From assembly GCF_004745825.1 (NCBI RefSeq), contig NZ_SRLA01000004.1, positions 248,001-312,000 of the forward strand: a stretch of 64,000 nt of DNA, written 5' to 3'. The translations under genes were made by a program, and so were the position numbers. A model generated the notes under the pieces. The model worked only from the letters and a program-made list of their open reading frames with translations. It ran no database searches and was not told where the DNA came from. The stretch comes from Hymenobacter fodinae (GTDB lineage Bacteria; Bacteroidota; Bacteroidia; Cytophagales; Hymenobacteraceae). Below, one piece after another: positions 1-8,300 of the stretch. The first letter of the stretch is position 1, and each line of letters starts with the position of its first letter.

Positions 1-405
1 CGAAGGCGTTTTTACTTCCTTCACAGCCAGTACGTTGCCGGGGGTGCGCATCACGGCGGGCAGATCTACATCTACAATCGTGTCGCCGAGCAGAATCAGG
101 ATGCCGTCTTGCTCGTGGCGAAACTGGTCGCGGGCCAGCCAGAGGGCGTGGGCAATGCCCTCGCGGGGCTCCTGCACCACAAAGGAGCTGCGCAACTGCG
201 GGTATTGACGACGTACATAGCTTTCAATTTTCTCGCCCAGGTAGCCGATGATGAACACAAACTCCTCCACCCCGGCACTAACGAGCCGGTCGATAATGTG
301 GCCTAGAATTGTGTTGCCAGCCACGGGCACCAGCGATTTGGGCTGCGTGTGCGTGTGCGGCCGCAGGCGCGACCCAATACCGGCAACCGGAATAACTGCT
401 TTCAT
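1..405 (-). CDS. Sugar-1-phosphate nucleotidyltransferase (partial)
   Basis: Enzymes of this family join an NTP and a sugar-1-phosphate to give an activated NDP-sugar for polysaccharide or glycan synthesis in the cytoplasm. The start codon is the ATG whose complement occupies 403-405. 135 codons are visible and the C-terminal half lies left of the window. Residues 10-17 (IGSRLRPH) followed by T and QPKSLVPV at 21-28 match the G-x-G-S-R-L-x-P-x-T...PK nucleotide-binding signature. LLGDTIVDVD near residue 108 supplies the GD metal-binding aspartate. The substrate (dTDP-glucose, UDP-glucose, GDP-mannose or other) cannot be told from this half. It is divergent from lemA, with a 208-bp gap. Family assignment is firm, specificity open. 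Confidence 0.85.
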   Translation of the reverse strand, partial: MKAVIPVAGIGSRLRPHTHTQPKSLVPVAGNTILGHIIDRLVSAGVEEFVFIIGYLGEKIESYVRRQYPQLRSSFVVQEPREGIAHALWLARDQFRHEQDGILILLGDTIVDVDLPAVMRTPGNVLAVKEVKTPS

Positions 406-613
406 GAACAATGAGCGTGGCGTAAGCACGCAAAATAGTGAATTGAGCCGGGAGACAGCCATAACACAACCGCTATGTTCTGAATCCGTACTTTGCAGCG
501 CACCGGTTTGTGTAGGGCCAGCGGCTTGCGGCAGTAACCGGCTGACATAGCCTTGGGTTCAGCTATTCTTCATCTGTTTCTCCTTTTCCTAACTACCTAT
601 TTCTCTCCCAATC
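406..613. other. Divergent intergenic region, nucleotidyltransferase / lemA
   Basis: This 208-bp gap must hold both divergent promoters. I found no convincing TAnnTTTG box, no ribosome binding site in front of lemA (only pyrimidine-rich sequence) and no dyad. Short open frames here lack any recognisable protein. Confidence 0.5.
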
Positions 614-1192
614 ATGAAACGCTTTCTTCTCTACTTCGCGGGCCTGGTAATTCTGCTCTCGCAGTCCTCGTGCGGCTACAACGGCATGGTGAGCCGCGAC
701 CAGGCCGTGAAGGCCCAGTGGGCTAACGTGCAGAGCGCCTATCAGCGCCGCTCCGACCTGATTCCGAACCTGGTGAATACCGTGAAGGGTGCCGCTAACT
801 TCGAGAAGTCAACCCTAACCGACGTTATCAATGCCCGGGCCAAGGCTACCAGCGTGCAGCTCAACGCCGAGAACCTGACCCCCGAAAACCTGCGGCAGTT
901 TCAGGAGGCCCAAAGCCAAGTAGGCGCTGGCCTAGGCCGATTGCTGGCTGTGTCAGAAAACTACCCGGAGCTGAAAGCCAACGCCAACTTCCAGGAGTTG
1001 CAGGCGCAGATTGAAGGCACGGAAAACCGCATCAACGTAGAGCGCAACAAGTTCAACACCGTTACCAACGACTACAACGGCTTCGTGAAGTCCTTCCCCA
1101 ACAACCTGTTTGCAGGCGTGTTCGGGTTTAAGGAGAAGCCTTACTTTGAGGCCGACGCTGCTTCGCAGAAAGCGCCCACTGTTCAGTTCTAA
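614..1192 (+). CDS. lemA: LemA family lipoprotein
   Basis: A 192-residue LemA protein, an envelope-anchored helical bundle of unclear biochemical role. The N-terminus is a lipoprotein signal: hydrophobic residues 4-16 followed by LSQSSC with the lipidated Cys at 20. The LemA core starts right after it (NGMVSRDQAVKAQWANVQ) and includes the family hallmarks RRSDLIPNLVNTVKG and ENRINVERNKFNTVTNDYN. Length is normal. Two TPM-domain genes follow on the same strand. The LemA-TPM arrangement is common in Bacteroidota and suggests a shared envelope function. A 134-bp gap holding an inverted repeat separates it from the next gene, so the downstream genes may be transcribed at a different level. Confidence 0.93.
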   Translation: MKRFLLYFAGLVILLSQSSCGYNGMVSRDQAVKAQWANVQSAYQRRSDLIPNLVNTVKGAANFEKSTLTDVINARAKATSVQLNAENLTPENLRQFQEAQSQVGAGLGRLLAVSENYPELKANANFQELQAQIEGTENRINVERNKFNTVTNDYNGFVKSFPNNLFAGVFGFKEKPYFEADAASQKAPTVQF

Positions 1193-1215
1193 TTTGGATT
1201 GTTAGGGTTTTTGGG

Positions 1216-1301
1216 GTCTTAGAGTCTTGGAAATTAGGTTGGCGCTCTGTGTTACAGTAGTAACTGGCCTTGCATCAATTCAGCTTCCAAGACCCTAAGA
1301 C
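1216..1301. repeat. Imperfect inverted repeat between lemA and the TPM genes
   Basis: A 16-bp arm at 1216-1231 (gtcttagagtcttgga) pairs with 1286-1301 (tccaagaccctaagac) with one mismatch. The right side continues into a tandem CCCTAAGA repeat at 1293-1308. The stem ends 26 bp before the ATG at 1328. There is no U-run, so it is not a simple terminator. It could be an attenuator, an mRNA-stability stem or the remnant of a repeat element. Confidence 0.55.
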
Positions 1302-1327
1302 CCTAAGATCCCAGAGCCCCAACAACC

Positions 1328-1783
1328 ATGACCAACCCGCTAACCCCAGAGCAAGAGGCTGCCCTTGTAGCAGCCATCAAGCAGGCGGAAATCACTACGT
1401 CTGGTGAAATCCGTGTGCACCTGGAAGACACCTGCCCCACCCCCGAGCCCCTCGACCGCGCCGCCCAGGTGTTTGCCGACTTAGCCATGCATAAAACGGC
1501 TCAGCGCAACGGAGTACTGTTTTACATGGCGTGGGAAAGCCGCCAGTTTGCCGTTATCGGCGACATTGGCATCAACTCTATGGTGCCCGACGACTTCTGG
1601 GAAACCACCAAAGAAACCGTGCTGCAACTGTTCCGGGCCGAGCGCTACGTGAGTGGCCTAGAACAAGGGGTGCGCATGGTGGGTGAGCAATTGCAACGGT
1701 ACTACCCGTACAACGCCGCCACCGACAAAAACGAACTCGACGACTCTATCTCGTTTGGCGACTCTAAGCCGCCACGTGTATGA
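1328..1783 (+). CDS. TPM domain protein, cytoplasmic type
   Basis: A 151-residue protein made almost entirely of one TPM domain (the TPM_phosphatase family, alpha/beta fold, historically linked to photosystem assembly in plants and to envelope roles in bacteria). The start region LTPEQEAALVAAIKQAEITTSGEIRVHLE and the later segment NGVLFYMAWESRQFAVIGDIGI are characteristic. There is no signal peptide or membrane segment, unlike the next gene, so it probably faces the cytoplasm. The stop codon overlaps the next start (ATGA at 1780-1783), showing translational coupling. It sits downstream of lemA. No catalytic function should be assumed. Confidence 0.88.
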   Translation: MTNPLTPEQEAALVAAIKQAEITTSGEIRVHLEDTCPTPEPLDRAAQVFADLAMHKTAQRNGVLFYMAWESRQFAVIGDIGINSMVPDDFWETTKETVLQLFRAERYVSGLEQGVRMVGEQLQRYYPYNAATDKNELDDSISFGDSKPPRV

Positions 1784-2625
1784 TCCAATCACTCTCTCTT
1801 GTGCATCGGCGCTGGCTACTGGTGCTGGTGTTGCTGCTAGCCCTGGTGCCTGCGTTCAGCCAGCTGGCGCTAGGCCAGGATGTGCCCCCTCGCCCCAACC
1901 CGCCCCGCCTCGTTAATGACTTGGCCGGCATGCTGCGCCCTGATGAGGTGCAGCGGCTGGAGGACAAGCTAGTGGCCTACAACGACTCTACGTCGTCCCA
2001 GATAGCCGTTGTCACGGTACCCACGCTGGGCGACTACGAAATTGCCGACTATGCCCAGAAACTCTACGAGACCTGGGGAATTGGGCAGAAAAACAACAAT
2101 AATGGGGTGCTGATATTAGTAGCCCAACAGGAGCACCAAGTGCGCATCCAGCCAGGCTATGGGTTGGAAGGTGCCATTCCGGATGCCCTAGCCAAGCGAA
2201 TTATCTCCAACACGCTGGCTCCGGCTTTCAAGGAGGAACGCTACTACGAGGGCCTAGACCGGGGCACCGATCAACTCATTGCCTTAGCCAAAGGTGAGTA
2301 CAAAGCCGACCCCAGCACCATGCCCCAACGGCAGCGCAGCCGCGACACTAGCGGCTCCGGCTGGACGTTCTGGTTAATTATCGGCATACTGATCCTGTTC
2401 ATTCTGCTCCGTAACCGGGGCGGTGGAGGCGGTGGCCGACGTAACCGTGGTTTCGGCGGCACCATGATTCCACCCGTCATCTTCGGCGACTTTAGTGGCG
2501 GCCGCGGCGTATTCGGCGGCGGTGGCTTCGGTGGAGGAGGCGGTTTTGGGGGCGGCGGAGGCGGTGGCTTCGGCGGCTTTGGGGGCGGCAGCTCCGGCGG
2601 CGGCGGCGCTAGCGGCAGCTGGTAA
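1780..2625 (+). CDS. TPM domain membrane protein with Gly-rich tail (YgcG-like)
   Basis: 281 residues in the order signal peptide (about 1-33, ending near LALGQ), an extracytoplasmic TPM domain (about 38-170, including SSQIAVVTVPTLGDYEIADYA and NNNNGVLILVAQQEHQVRI), a single membrane helix (TFWLIIGILILFILL, about 197-211) and a tail dominated by glycine, serine and phenylalanine. This architecture is that of the YgcG/TPM envelope proteins that accompany LemA. It is translationally coupled to the preceding TPM gene through ATGA. The Gly-rich tail is low complexity and its length is probably variable between strains. A rho-independent terminator follows 22 bp downstream, closing the lemA-TPM-TPM unit. 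Confidence 0.9.
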   Translation: MIQSLSLVHRRWLLVLVLLLALVPAFSQLALGQDVPPRPNPPRLVNDLAGMLRPDEVQRLEDKLVAYNDSTSSQIAVVTVPTLGDYEIADYAQKLYETWGIGQKNNNNGVLILVAQQEHQVRIQPGYGLEGAIPDALAKRIISNTLAPAFKEERYYEGLDRGTDQLIALAKGEYKADPSTMPQRQRSRDTSGSGWTFWLIIGILILFILLRNRGGGGGGRRNRGFGGTMIPPVIFGDFSGGRGVFGGGGFGGGGGFGGGGGGGFGGFGGGSSGGGGASGSW

Positions 2626-2646
2626 ATTCCACCTACTGATAAGAAT

Positions 2647-2683
2647 AAAAGCCCTTGAACATAGCTGTTCAGGGGCTTTTTTA
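2647..2683 (+). terminator. Rho-independent terminator after the TPM genes
   Basis: The stem agcccttgaac (2650-2660) pairs with gttcaggggct (2667-2677) with one G-U type mismatch, followed by a run of six T. Confidence 0.85.
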
Positions 2684-2753
2684 TGCTCCTTGTACTTATA
2701 ATTATTCTGTAGTAAACATAACCAGTACTTATCGGACTCCTAGCTGCCTCTTA

Positions 2754-2784
2754 TTGGTGCCTACTGAACTCTGCCCTATCTTGA
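2754..2784 (+). promoter_or_regulatory. Candidate Bacteroidota-type promoter
   Basis: TTGG at 2754-2757 and TATCTTGA at 2777-2784, separated by 19 bp, resemble the -33 (TTTG/TTG) and -7 (TAnnTTTG) boxes of this phylum. They lie 29 bp before the ATG at 2813. The match is partial. Confidence 0.3.
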
Positions 2785-2812
2785 ACGCCACCATAACGCC
2801 TTACTCTACTTT

Positions 2813-3331
2813 ATGCCGCTTGTTCGTGTTTCTCTATGCCTAGCCTTACTCTCGCTCACACAGTGTAGCAGTTGTAAAATTGCTGACCCTGCGCCAATCC
2901 TCCTGCCCGCAGAAACTCAGAATGGAGCCTATACATTTGGCTGCCTTGTCAATGGCAAGCCCTTCGTGGCCTCAGGCATTACCCGTACAAGAGGAGATTG
3001 GCCGGTTGCCAATAGCTTGACTATCGGTGCACATGCCGGAAATAAGCAGGAGAGCGTCAACATTAACCTACTACTTACAGGCCTGCTAAACAGTAATGCC
3101 GTGTATGCCCTCCAACCTCAGAATACTGGATCTTCCACTACGGGTTTCTCAGCATTCTGTAGTACCGAGAAATGCGAATACGATGGCACACGCATCAAGA
3201 AAGGGAGTCTGACCCTAACCCGCTTTGATGGCGTCGCCCGCATTGCCGCCGGTCGCTTCGCCTTCACCTTATATGAACCTGGATGCGACACGCTGCGCGT
3301 TACGGATGGACGCTTTGATATGCGGTTTTAA
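2813..3331 (+). CDS. Uncharacterised lipoprotein
   Basis: 172 residues. A lipoprotein signal is visible: hydrophobic stretch VSLCLALLSLTQC with the likely lipidated Cys at 18. The mature part begins with AYTFGCLVNGKPFVASG, a pattern I associate with small beta-sandwich lipoproteins of the DUF6252 type that are frequent in Hymenobacter. Four further cysteines (GFSAFCSTEKCEYDG and EPGCDT) could form disulfides outside the cytoplasm. A plausible promoter lies just upstream. There is no functional neighbour and the role is unknown. The DUF6252 link is a resemblance, not a search result. Confidence 0.65.
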   Translation: MPLVRVSLCLALLSLTQCSSCKIADPAPILLPAETQNGAYTFGCLVNGKPFVASGITRTRGDWPVANSLTIGAHAGNKQESVNINLLLTGLLNSNAVYALQPQNTGSSTTGFSAFCSTEKCEYDGTRIKKGSLTLTRFDGVARIAAGRFAFTLYEPGCDTLRVTDGRFDMRF

Positions 3332-3338
3332 CGTAGAC

Positions 3339-3352
3339 CTCGCGTACGCGAG
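3339..3352. repeat. 14-bp perfect palindrome
   Basis: CTCGCGTACGCGAG lies 8 bp after the stop of the preceding lipoprotein gene. It has no T-run behind it. It could be a weak terminator stem or a protein-binding site. Confidence 0.4.
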
Positions 3353-3497
3353 ACCGTTCCAAAATAGAGTTTTCCAAGGCAGACGCCTCTACAAAGGCCA
3401 CTTGTCATCTAGGAAATGTCGCTTGACATAATTCTAGTTATAGATGCACTCTTCAGATTATACCAGATATTGTCTTACTAGAAGCAATAATTCTATT

Positions 3498-4211
3498 ATG
3501 AAATATTCTATAGCTGAGCAGCTTATCCGCAAAGCCTTTTTCCTATCTGTATGGTGCTTGGAGCAGTGCCATGATATGCCTCACTATCAGCGTAAGGTGG
3601 CGGCGCTGGCACAGCTTCCGGCAGGCACGGTTGGCAAGGAGCTAGCGGAATGCTTGCTGGCGAGGGAGCTAACGCTTGTGCCCGGCTTTGAAAGTCACGA
3701 TTTAAAACATGTGGTACTGGCCTACGAGCTGGAGCCCGTGGGGGAAATCCGTTTGCAAGCTTTCATGCTCGGCAATGGTAACTGGACGCTGCCAAGCATC
3801 CTCATCTTCTTGTTTGGCTTGGTGCTGTTGCCGCAACATTGGCGCCTATTCAAGCAAGATTTCCGTGCAGGCCAGCGGTGCCAGCCCATTGCTGCTCTTA
3901 CTATAGAAGAGTGCCAACACCAACCACTAGAGGAACTCCGCCGCCACCTGTTTAGCCGCTACTGCGAATTAAAGCCCGCCAACAAACCCAACGTTCACAT
4001 GCGCCTTAGCTTGCTAGGCAGTTACTGCCTAATGATAGTAGGAGTAGCCGCCATGCTGTTTTGCTTCCCCTTCCTGTGGTCGGCTAGCCTGCCCGACTTG
4101 GTGGGTGCTGGTTTCCCGTTTATAGCAGGAGCTATCTTGGTTGTGGGTGGCCTACTTAACCTGACTATTCAAGCTAATCTTACCGCAAAAGAGGTTAGAA
4201 TTCGAGAGTAA
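3498..4211 (+). CDS. Uncharacterised membrane protein
   Basis: 237 residues from the ATG at 3498. An in-frame ATG at 3444 would add 18 residues of unlikely composition in AT-rich DNA. The N-terminal 85 residues are soluble. A first membrane segment is PSILIFLFGLVLLP (about residues 96-112) and a pair of segments near the C-terminus reads GSYCLMIVGVAAMLFCFPFLW and VGAGFPFIAGAILVVGGLLN. I do not recognise the family. The preceding 150 bp are more AT-rich than the rest of the region. The following gene converges from the other strand, and no terminator hairpin is seen in the 63-bp gap apart from a CTAGGCCACT motif. Confidence 0.6.
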   Translation: MKYSIAEQLIRKAFFLSVWCLEQCHDMPHYQRKVAALAQLPAGTVGKELAECLLARELTLVPGFESHDLKHVVLAYELEPVGEIRLQAFMLGNGNWTLPSILIFLFGLVLLPQHWRLFKQDFRAGQRCQPIAALTIEECQHQPLEELRRHLFSRYCELKPANKPNVHMRLSLLGSYCLMIVGVAAMLFCFPFLWSASLPDLVGAGFPFIAGAILVVGGLLNLTIQANLTAKEVRIRE

Positions 4212-4274
4212 CTTTGAGCCAGCCCGCGGCCATTTAAGTAGCCAAAAAGCCTTTCTAGGCCACTCCAGCTCGTT

Positions 4275-5243
4275 CTACCAGAACCGATTGGTGCACACCA
4301 CCTGCGTCTTCTTCTTCAGGCGCAGGCCGAGCAATATCTCGTGGCTGCCGCCGTGGTAGCCGGCTAGTTGCGAGAGGCCAGCATCGTAGGAATAGCCTAC
4401 TGTGAGTTGTTCGTAGCTGAGGCCGACCATGCCCACGAAGGAGTCGAAGGCGCGCCACGACACGCCGGCCCACAGCAGGTCTTGGTACTTGAGCTTGGCG
4501 TTGAGGTCGAGGGAAAGTGGAGCCGGTTGTACCGCTTTCACCAGCACGGAGGGCACCAACGACCAGTCGTCGCTGAGCGGCACGCGCACCCCACCCGTGG
4601 CAAAGTAGTGTCGCTTTAAAGTGTTGCCCTCGCCTGCCTCCAGAGAGTTGGGCCCATAAGAGAAATTGAGCTTGTTGCCCAGCAGTTGCGCCCCCGATAC
4701 CCCGAAATAGAAATCGGAGCTGTACACCCACAGGCCTACCGACCCATCGAGCACCCGGGAAGCTGCACTGGCAGCCACGGTAGTAGGGTCGAAGAATTGC
4801 AGCTTCTGCCCATCAACGGCAAACTGCTGCATACCTACCGATGCACCCAGTGCAGCCCGGAGGTTAGGCCGCAGCACCAAGTTATATGCGTAAGAAAGGT
4901 AGGCGCCAGTGCGGCTGGTGGGCCCGGTTTCATCTCGGTAGACTAGGCCCCCGATGGCGTGAAATGGCCGCCGCCGGTCGCGCAGGGTACGTTTGCTGGT
5001 GGTGCGCCACTTGCCCAGCGAAGAGCTGCCGCTCACGTAGAACGTCTTGGGAGCTCCTTCTAGGCCAGTCCATTGGGTACGGTAGCTGAGCTTGACATCG
5101 ATGTAATCCTCTACCCCGGTAGCGCCCGGATTCAGGATGTAATTATTGTTCATGTACTGGCTGTACTGCGCCTGCTGCTGAGCCAGGGCCGGCACGGCGG
5201 CTACTAGCAGCGGGAGCAGCAGTAGAGTTAAAGCTCTTTTCAT
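4275..5243 (-). CDS. PorP/SprF family outer-membrane protein (type IX secretion)
   Basis: 322 residues from the ATG at 5241-5243. This start begins a good signal peptide (MKRALTLLLLPLLVAAVPA, cleaved near ALAQ) and is preferred over an upstream in-frame ATG at 5336 that overlaps the neighbour. The start of the mature chain, QYSQYMNNNYILNPGATGVEDYI, is diagnostic of PorP/SprF, as is the long series of beta-strands ending in HEILLGLRLKKK. SprF-type proteins help deliver SprB-like adhesins to the surface. Here the gene lies 67 bp downstream of such an adhesin on the same strand, so the two probably form a delivery pair. Confidence 0.93.
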   Translation of the reverse strand: MKRALTLLLLPLLVAAVPALAQQQAQYSQYMNNNYILNPGATGVEDYIDVKLSYRTQWTGLEGAPKTFYVSGSSSLGKWRTTSKRTLRDRRRPFHAIGGLVYRDETGPTSRTGAYLSYAYNLVLRPNLRAALGASVGMQQFAVDGQKLQFFDPTTVAASAASRVLDGSVGLWVYSSDFYFGVSGAQLLGNKLNFSYGPNSLEAGEGNTLKRHYFATGGVRVPLSDDWSLVPSVLVKAVQPAPLSLDLNAKLKYQDLLWAGVSWRAFDSFVGMVGLSYEQLTVGYSYDAGLSQLAGYHGGSHEILLGLRLKKKTQVVCTNRFW

Positions 5244-5310
5244 ATCAGTAGTTGCCTGAATGCTGATCAAGAAGATAGTCCTGCTGCGGCAAGCGCAGCA
5301 GGACGTTTGA

Positions 5311-8300
5311 TTAATACAGAATCGTAATTGAGCCACTGTACGACTTGCCCAGCGGGCCCTTCGTCACGACCACGTAGTAGTAGGTACCCACCGGAGCAGG
5401 CTTACCGTTCATGTCGCCGCGCCATTCGTTGGCCCGGCTGTAGTTTTCGGCGGAGAAGATCTTGTTGCCCCAGCGGTTAAACACGGTCACCGTGTTGTCG
5501 GGAAACTGCTCAATGAACTCAATCTGCCAGGTATCGTCGCGGCCGTCCCCGTTAGGCGTGAAGGCATTCGGAATGCGAATGGGTGGGCGCACCGTTATCG
5601 TCACCTGGTCGCTGTCGGCGCAACCGCCTTCTCCCGCTGAGAGAGTATAGGTAGTGGTTTCGGTAGGTGAAGCAATGGGCCGCAGTGGGTCATTATTCCG
5701 GAAACTCAGGCTCGCCTGTGGCGTCCACGTTACGGGGTAGTTGCCATCGGCGCGGCCTTCCAGCGTGATAGAGGTGCCCGCTAGAATCTCCCGGTCGGGG
5801 CCAGCATCTACATCGACGGGCGGTTGAATCCGGACTGGTACACCGTTAGAGACCACCGATACGGGCTGACTACACACGTTGGTTGTGCGCAGGCGTAGCG
5901 TCACGGTTTGGCCTTCCCGAAGCGTAGTGCTGGTGAACACCGGGCCCGTTGCGCCGGGCACGTCGTTGCCATTTACCTGCCACTGGTACGCGGGATTCGG
6001 GCCGGCCTCCGTTACGTTGGCAATGCTAAAGGTGAGCGGCGAGCCTAAGCAAACTGGTCCGCCCGGCTGCACGGCAATAGCCAGCGTGGGCAGCGGCGTG
6101 GGAGTACGGGTAACCGTAACCGTTGCCGTTGCTGGCCCCGTACTGCACAGCCCCGCCGTAGCCGTAACCTCCACGGTCACTTGGTCGCCAGTGGCAAGAG
6201 TGCTGCTGGTAAAGGTAGCGCCGGTAGCTACTAAGGAGTTGTTTACCAACCAGCGGAACGTAGGGGTAGCGCCGACATTTGTAACCACCGCTGCAAAGGT
6301 GAGCGGCGTACCGGGGCACTGCACGGGTGGCGTCGCCAGGGTTACAGTAGGTGTAACGGCCGGCTGCACCCTGATGGTCACCACATTAGATACTACCGTT
6401 GAGCAAGAGCCCGTTCCCGAAGTTACCCGCCGCCTGAAGTAGGTAGTAACGGTGAGTGGGCCCGGCGCAAAATCTCCCCCCGTAGCGCCAGCTATGGCAG
6501 TCCAGTTGGAGTTATCCGTCGAGGATTCCCACTGATACGCATATGTGCCGGTGCCGCCCGTAGCCGCGCCGCCGCTGGCAAGGGTCGCTGGCGCAGTACC
6601 TGTACAGATTTCCTGATTCGCACCAATAACTCCAGCTGTTAATACAGGCAGTACTGTCAGGGTTATAGTGTTGGAATACTCTGGTCCACAGCTTCCCGAA
6701 GTTACCCGGCGCCGAAAATAAGTGGTGACCGTAAGAGGGCCTGGCGTTAAATTAGCTTCAGTTACGCCCGCAATAGGTGTCCATGTAGAGCCATCTGGGG
6801 AGGCTTCCCACTGGTAGGTAAATGTACCACTGCCACCCGTGGCTGGGGCCGTACTAGTGAGCGGGGCCGGGGCAGCACCGAGGCACACCGTTTGATCAGC
6901 GGCAATACTGCCCGCCGTTAGGGCCGGCAATACAGTAATCTTGACAACATTAGACACCACCGGACCGCAAGAACCAGTTGTTACAGTGCGCCGGAAGTAG
7001 GTGGTAGCTGATAAGGGGCCGGGCGCAAATTCGGCACCCGTGGCCCCAGCTATAGGACTCCAGGTGGTATTATCCGCCGAGGATTCCCACTGATAGGCAA
7101 ACGTACCGGTTCCGCCCGCGGCCGGAGCTGTGCTGGTAAGCGGAGCTGGTGTAGCGCCAAAGCACAGCGTTTGGTCAGCGGCAATGGTGCCCGCCGTCAG
7201 CACTGGCAGAACCGTGATGGTAACCGTGTTAGATGGTGTGGTAGTGCAGCTTCCAGACGTTACTTGCCGCCGGAAATAAGTGGTAGTAGTAAGCGGACCA
7301 GGAGTGAAATCAGCACTGGTAGCGCCAGCAATGGTTGTCCAGGTAGTATTGTTAGTCGATGACTCCCACTGATAGGCAAACGTGCCCGTGCCACCCGTGG
7401 CCGGGGCCGTGCTCGTTAGAGGGGCTGGCGCGGCACCCGAGCATAGGGTCTGGTTGGCCGCAATGGTACCTGCCGTTAGGGCAGGCAGCACGGTTAGGGT
7501 AACCACCGGCGAGTACACTGGTCCGCAGGTGCCTGCCGTTACGGCGCGCCTGAAGTACGTAGTACCAGCAAGCGGACCCGGCGCATAAGTAGAGTTGGTG
7601 GCACCCGCTACGGCAGTCCAGTTTGCGTTATCAGTAGAGGATTCCCACTGATAGGCAATGGTACCCGCACCACCCGTAGCCGGAGCCGTGCTAGTAAACG
7701 GAGCAGGCGTAGCGCCAGGGCACAGCGTCTGGTCGGCGGCAATGGTACCGGCTGTTAGCACCGGCGCTACCGTGATGGTGACAACATTGGAAACGGCCGG
7801 AGCACAAGCAGTGCCTGAGCTTGCCCGACGCCGGAAGGAGGTAGTAGCCGTGAGTGGGCCGGGCGCGAAGGTTTCGCCGGTGGCTCCATTAACGAGGACC
7901 CAAATTGTATTGTCGGTTGATGACTCCCACTGGTACGCAATGGCACCCGCACCACCCGTAGCTGGGGCAGTACTAGTGAGCGGAGCTGGGGTACCGCCAG
8001 CACATACGGCTTGGTCAGCAGCAATAGTCCCAGCCGTTAGGGCCGGCACTACTGTAATGGTAACGGTGTTTGAAGCTACTGCGGCGCAGACACCTGAAAT
8101 TACTTGCCGCCGGAAGAAGGTAGTGGCCGTGAGTGGGCCGGGTGAGTAGGTTTCCCCGGTGGCACCGCTGATAGTCGTCCAGGTGGTATTATCCGTGGAA
8201 GATTCCCACTGATAGGCAAATGTGCCCGTACCACCCGTGGCTGGGGCCGTGCTCGTTAGAGGGGCTACGGTGCTGCCTGCGCACACAGTTTGGTCGGCGG

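Noticed and set aside
5879..8149. Plus-strand frames with Val/Pro/Ala repeats opposite the adhesin repeats
   Set aside because: Their repetition mirrors the 279-bp units on the other strand; they are shadows, not elastin-like genes.
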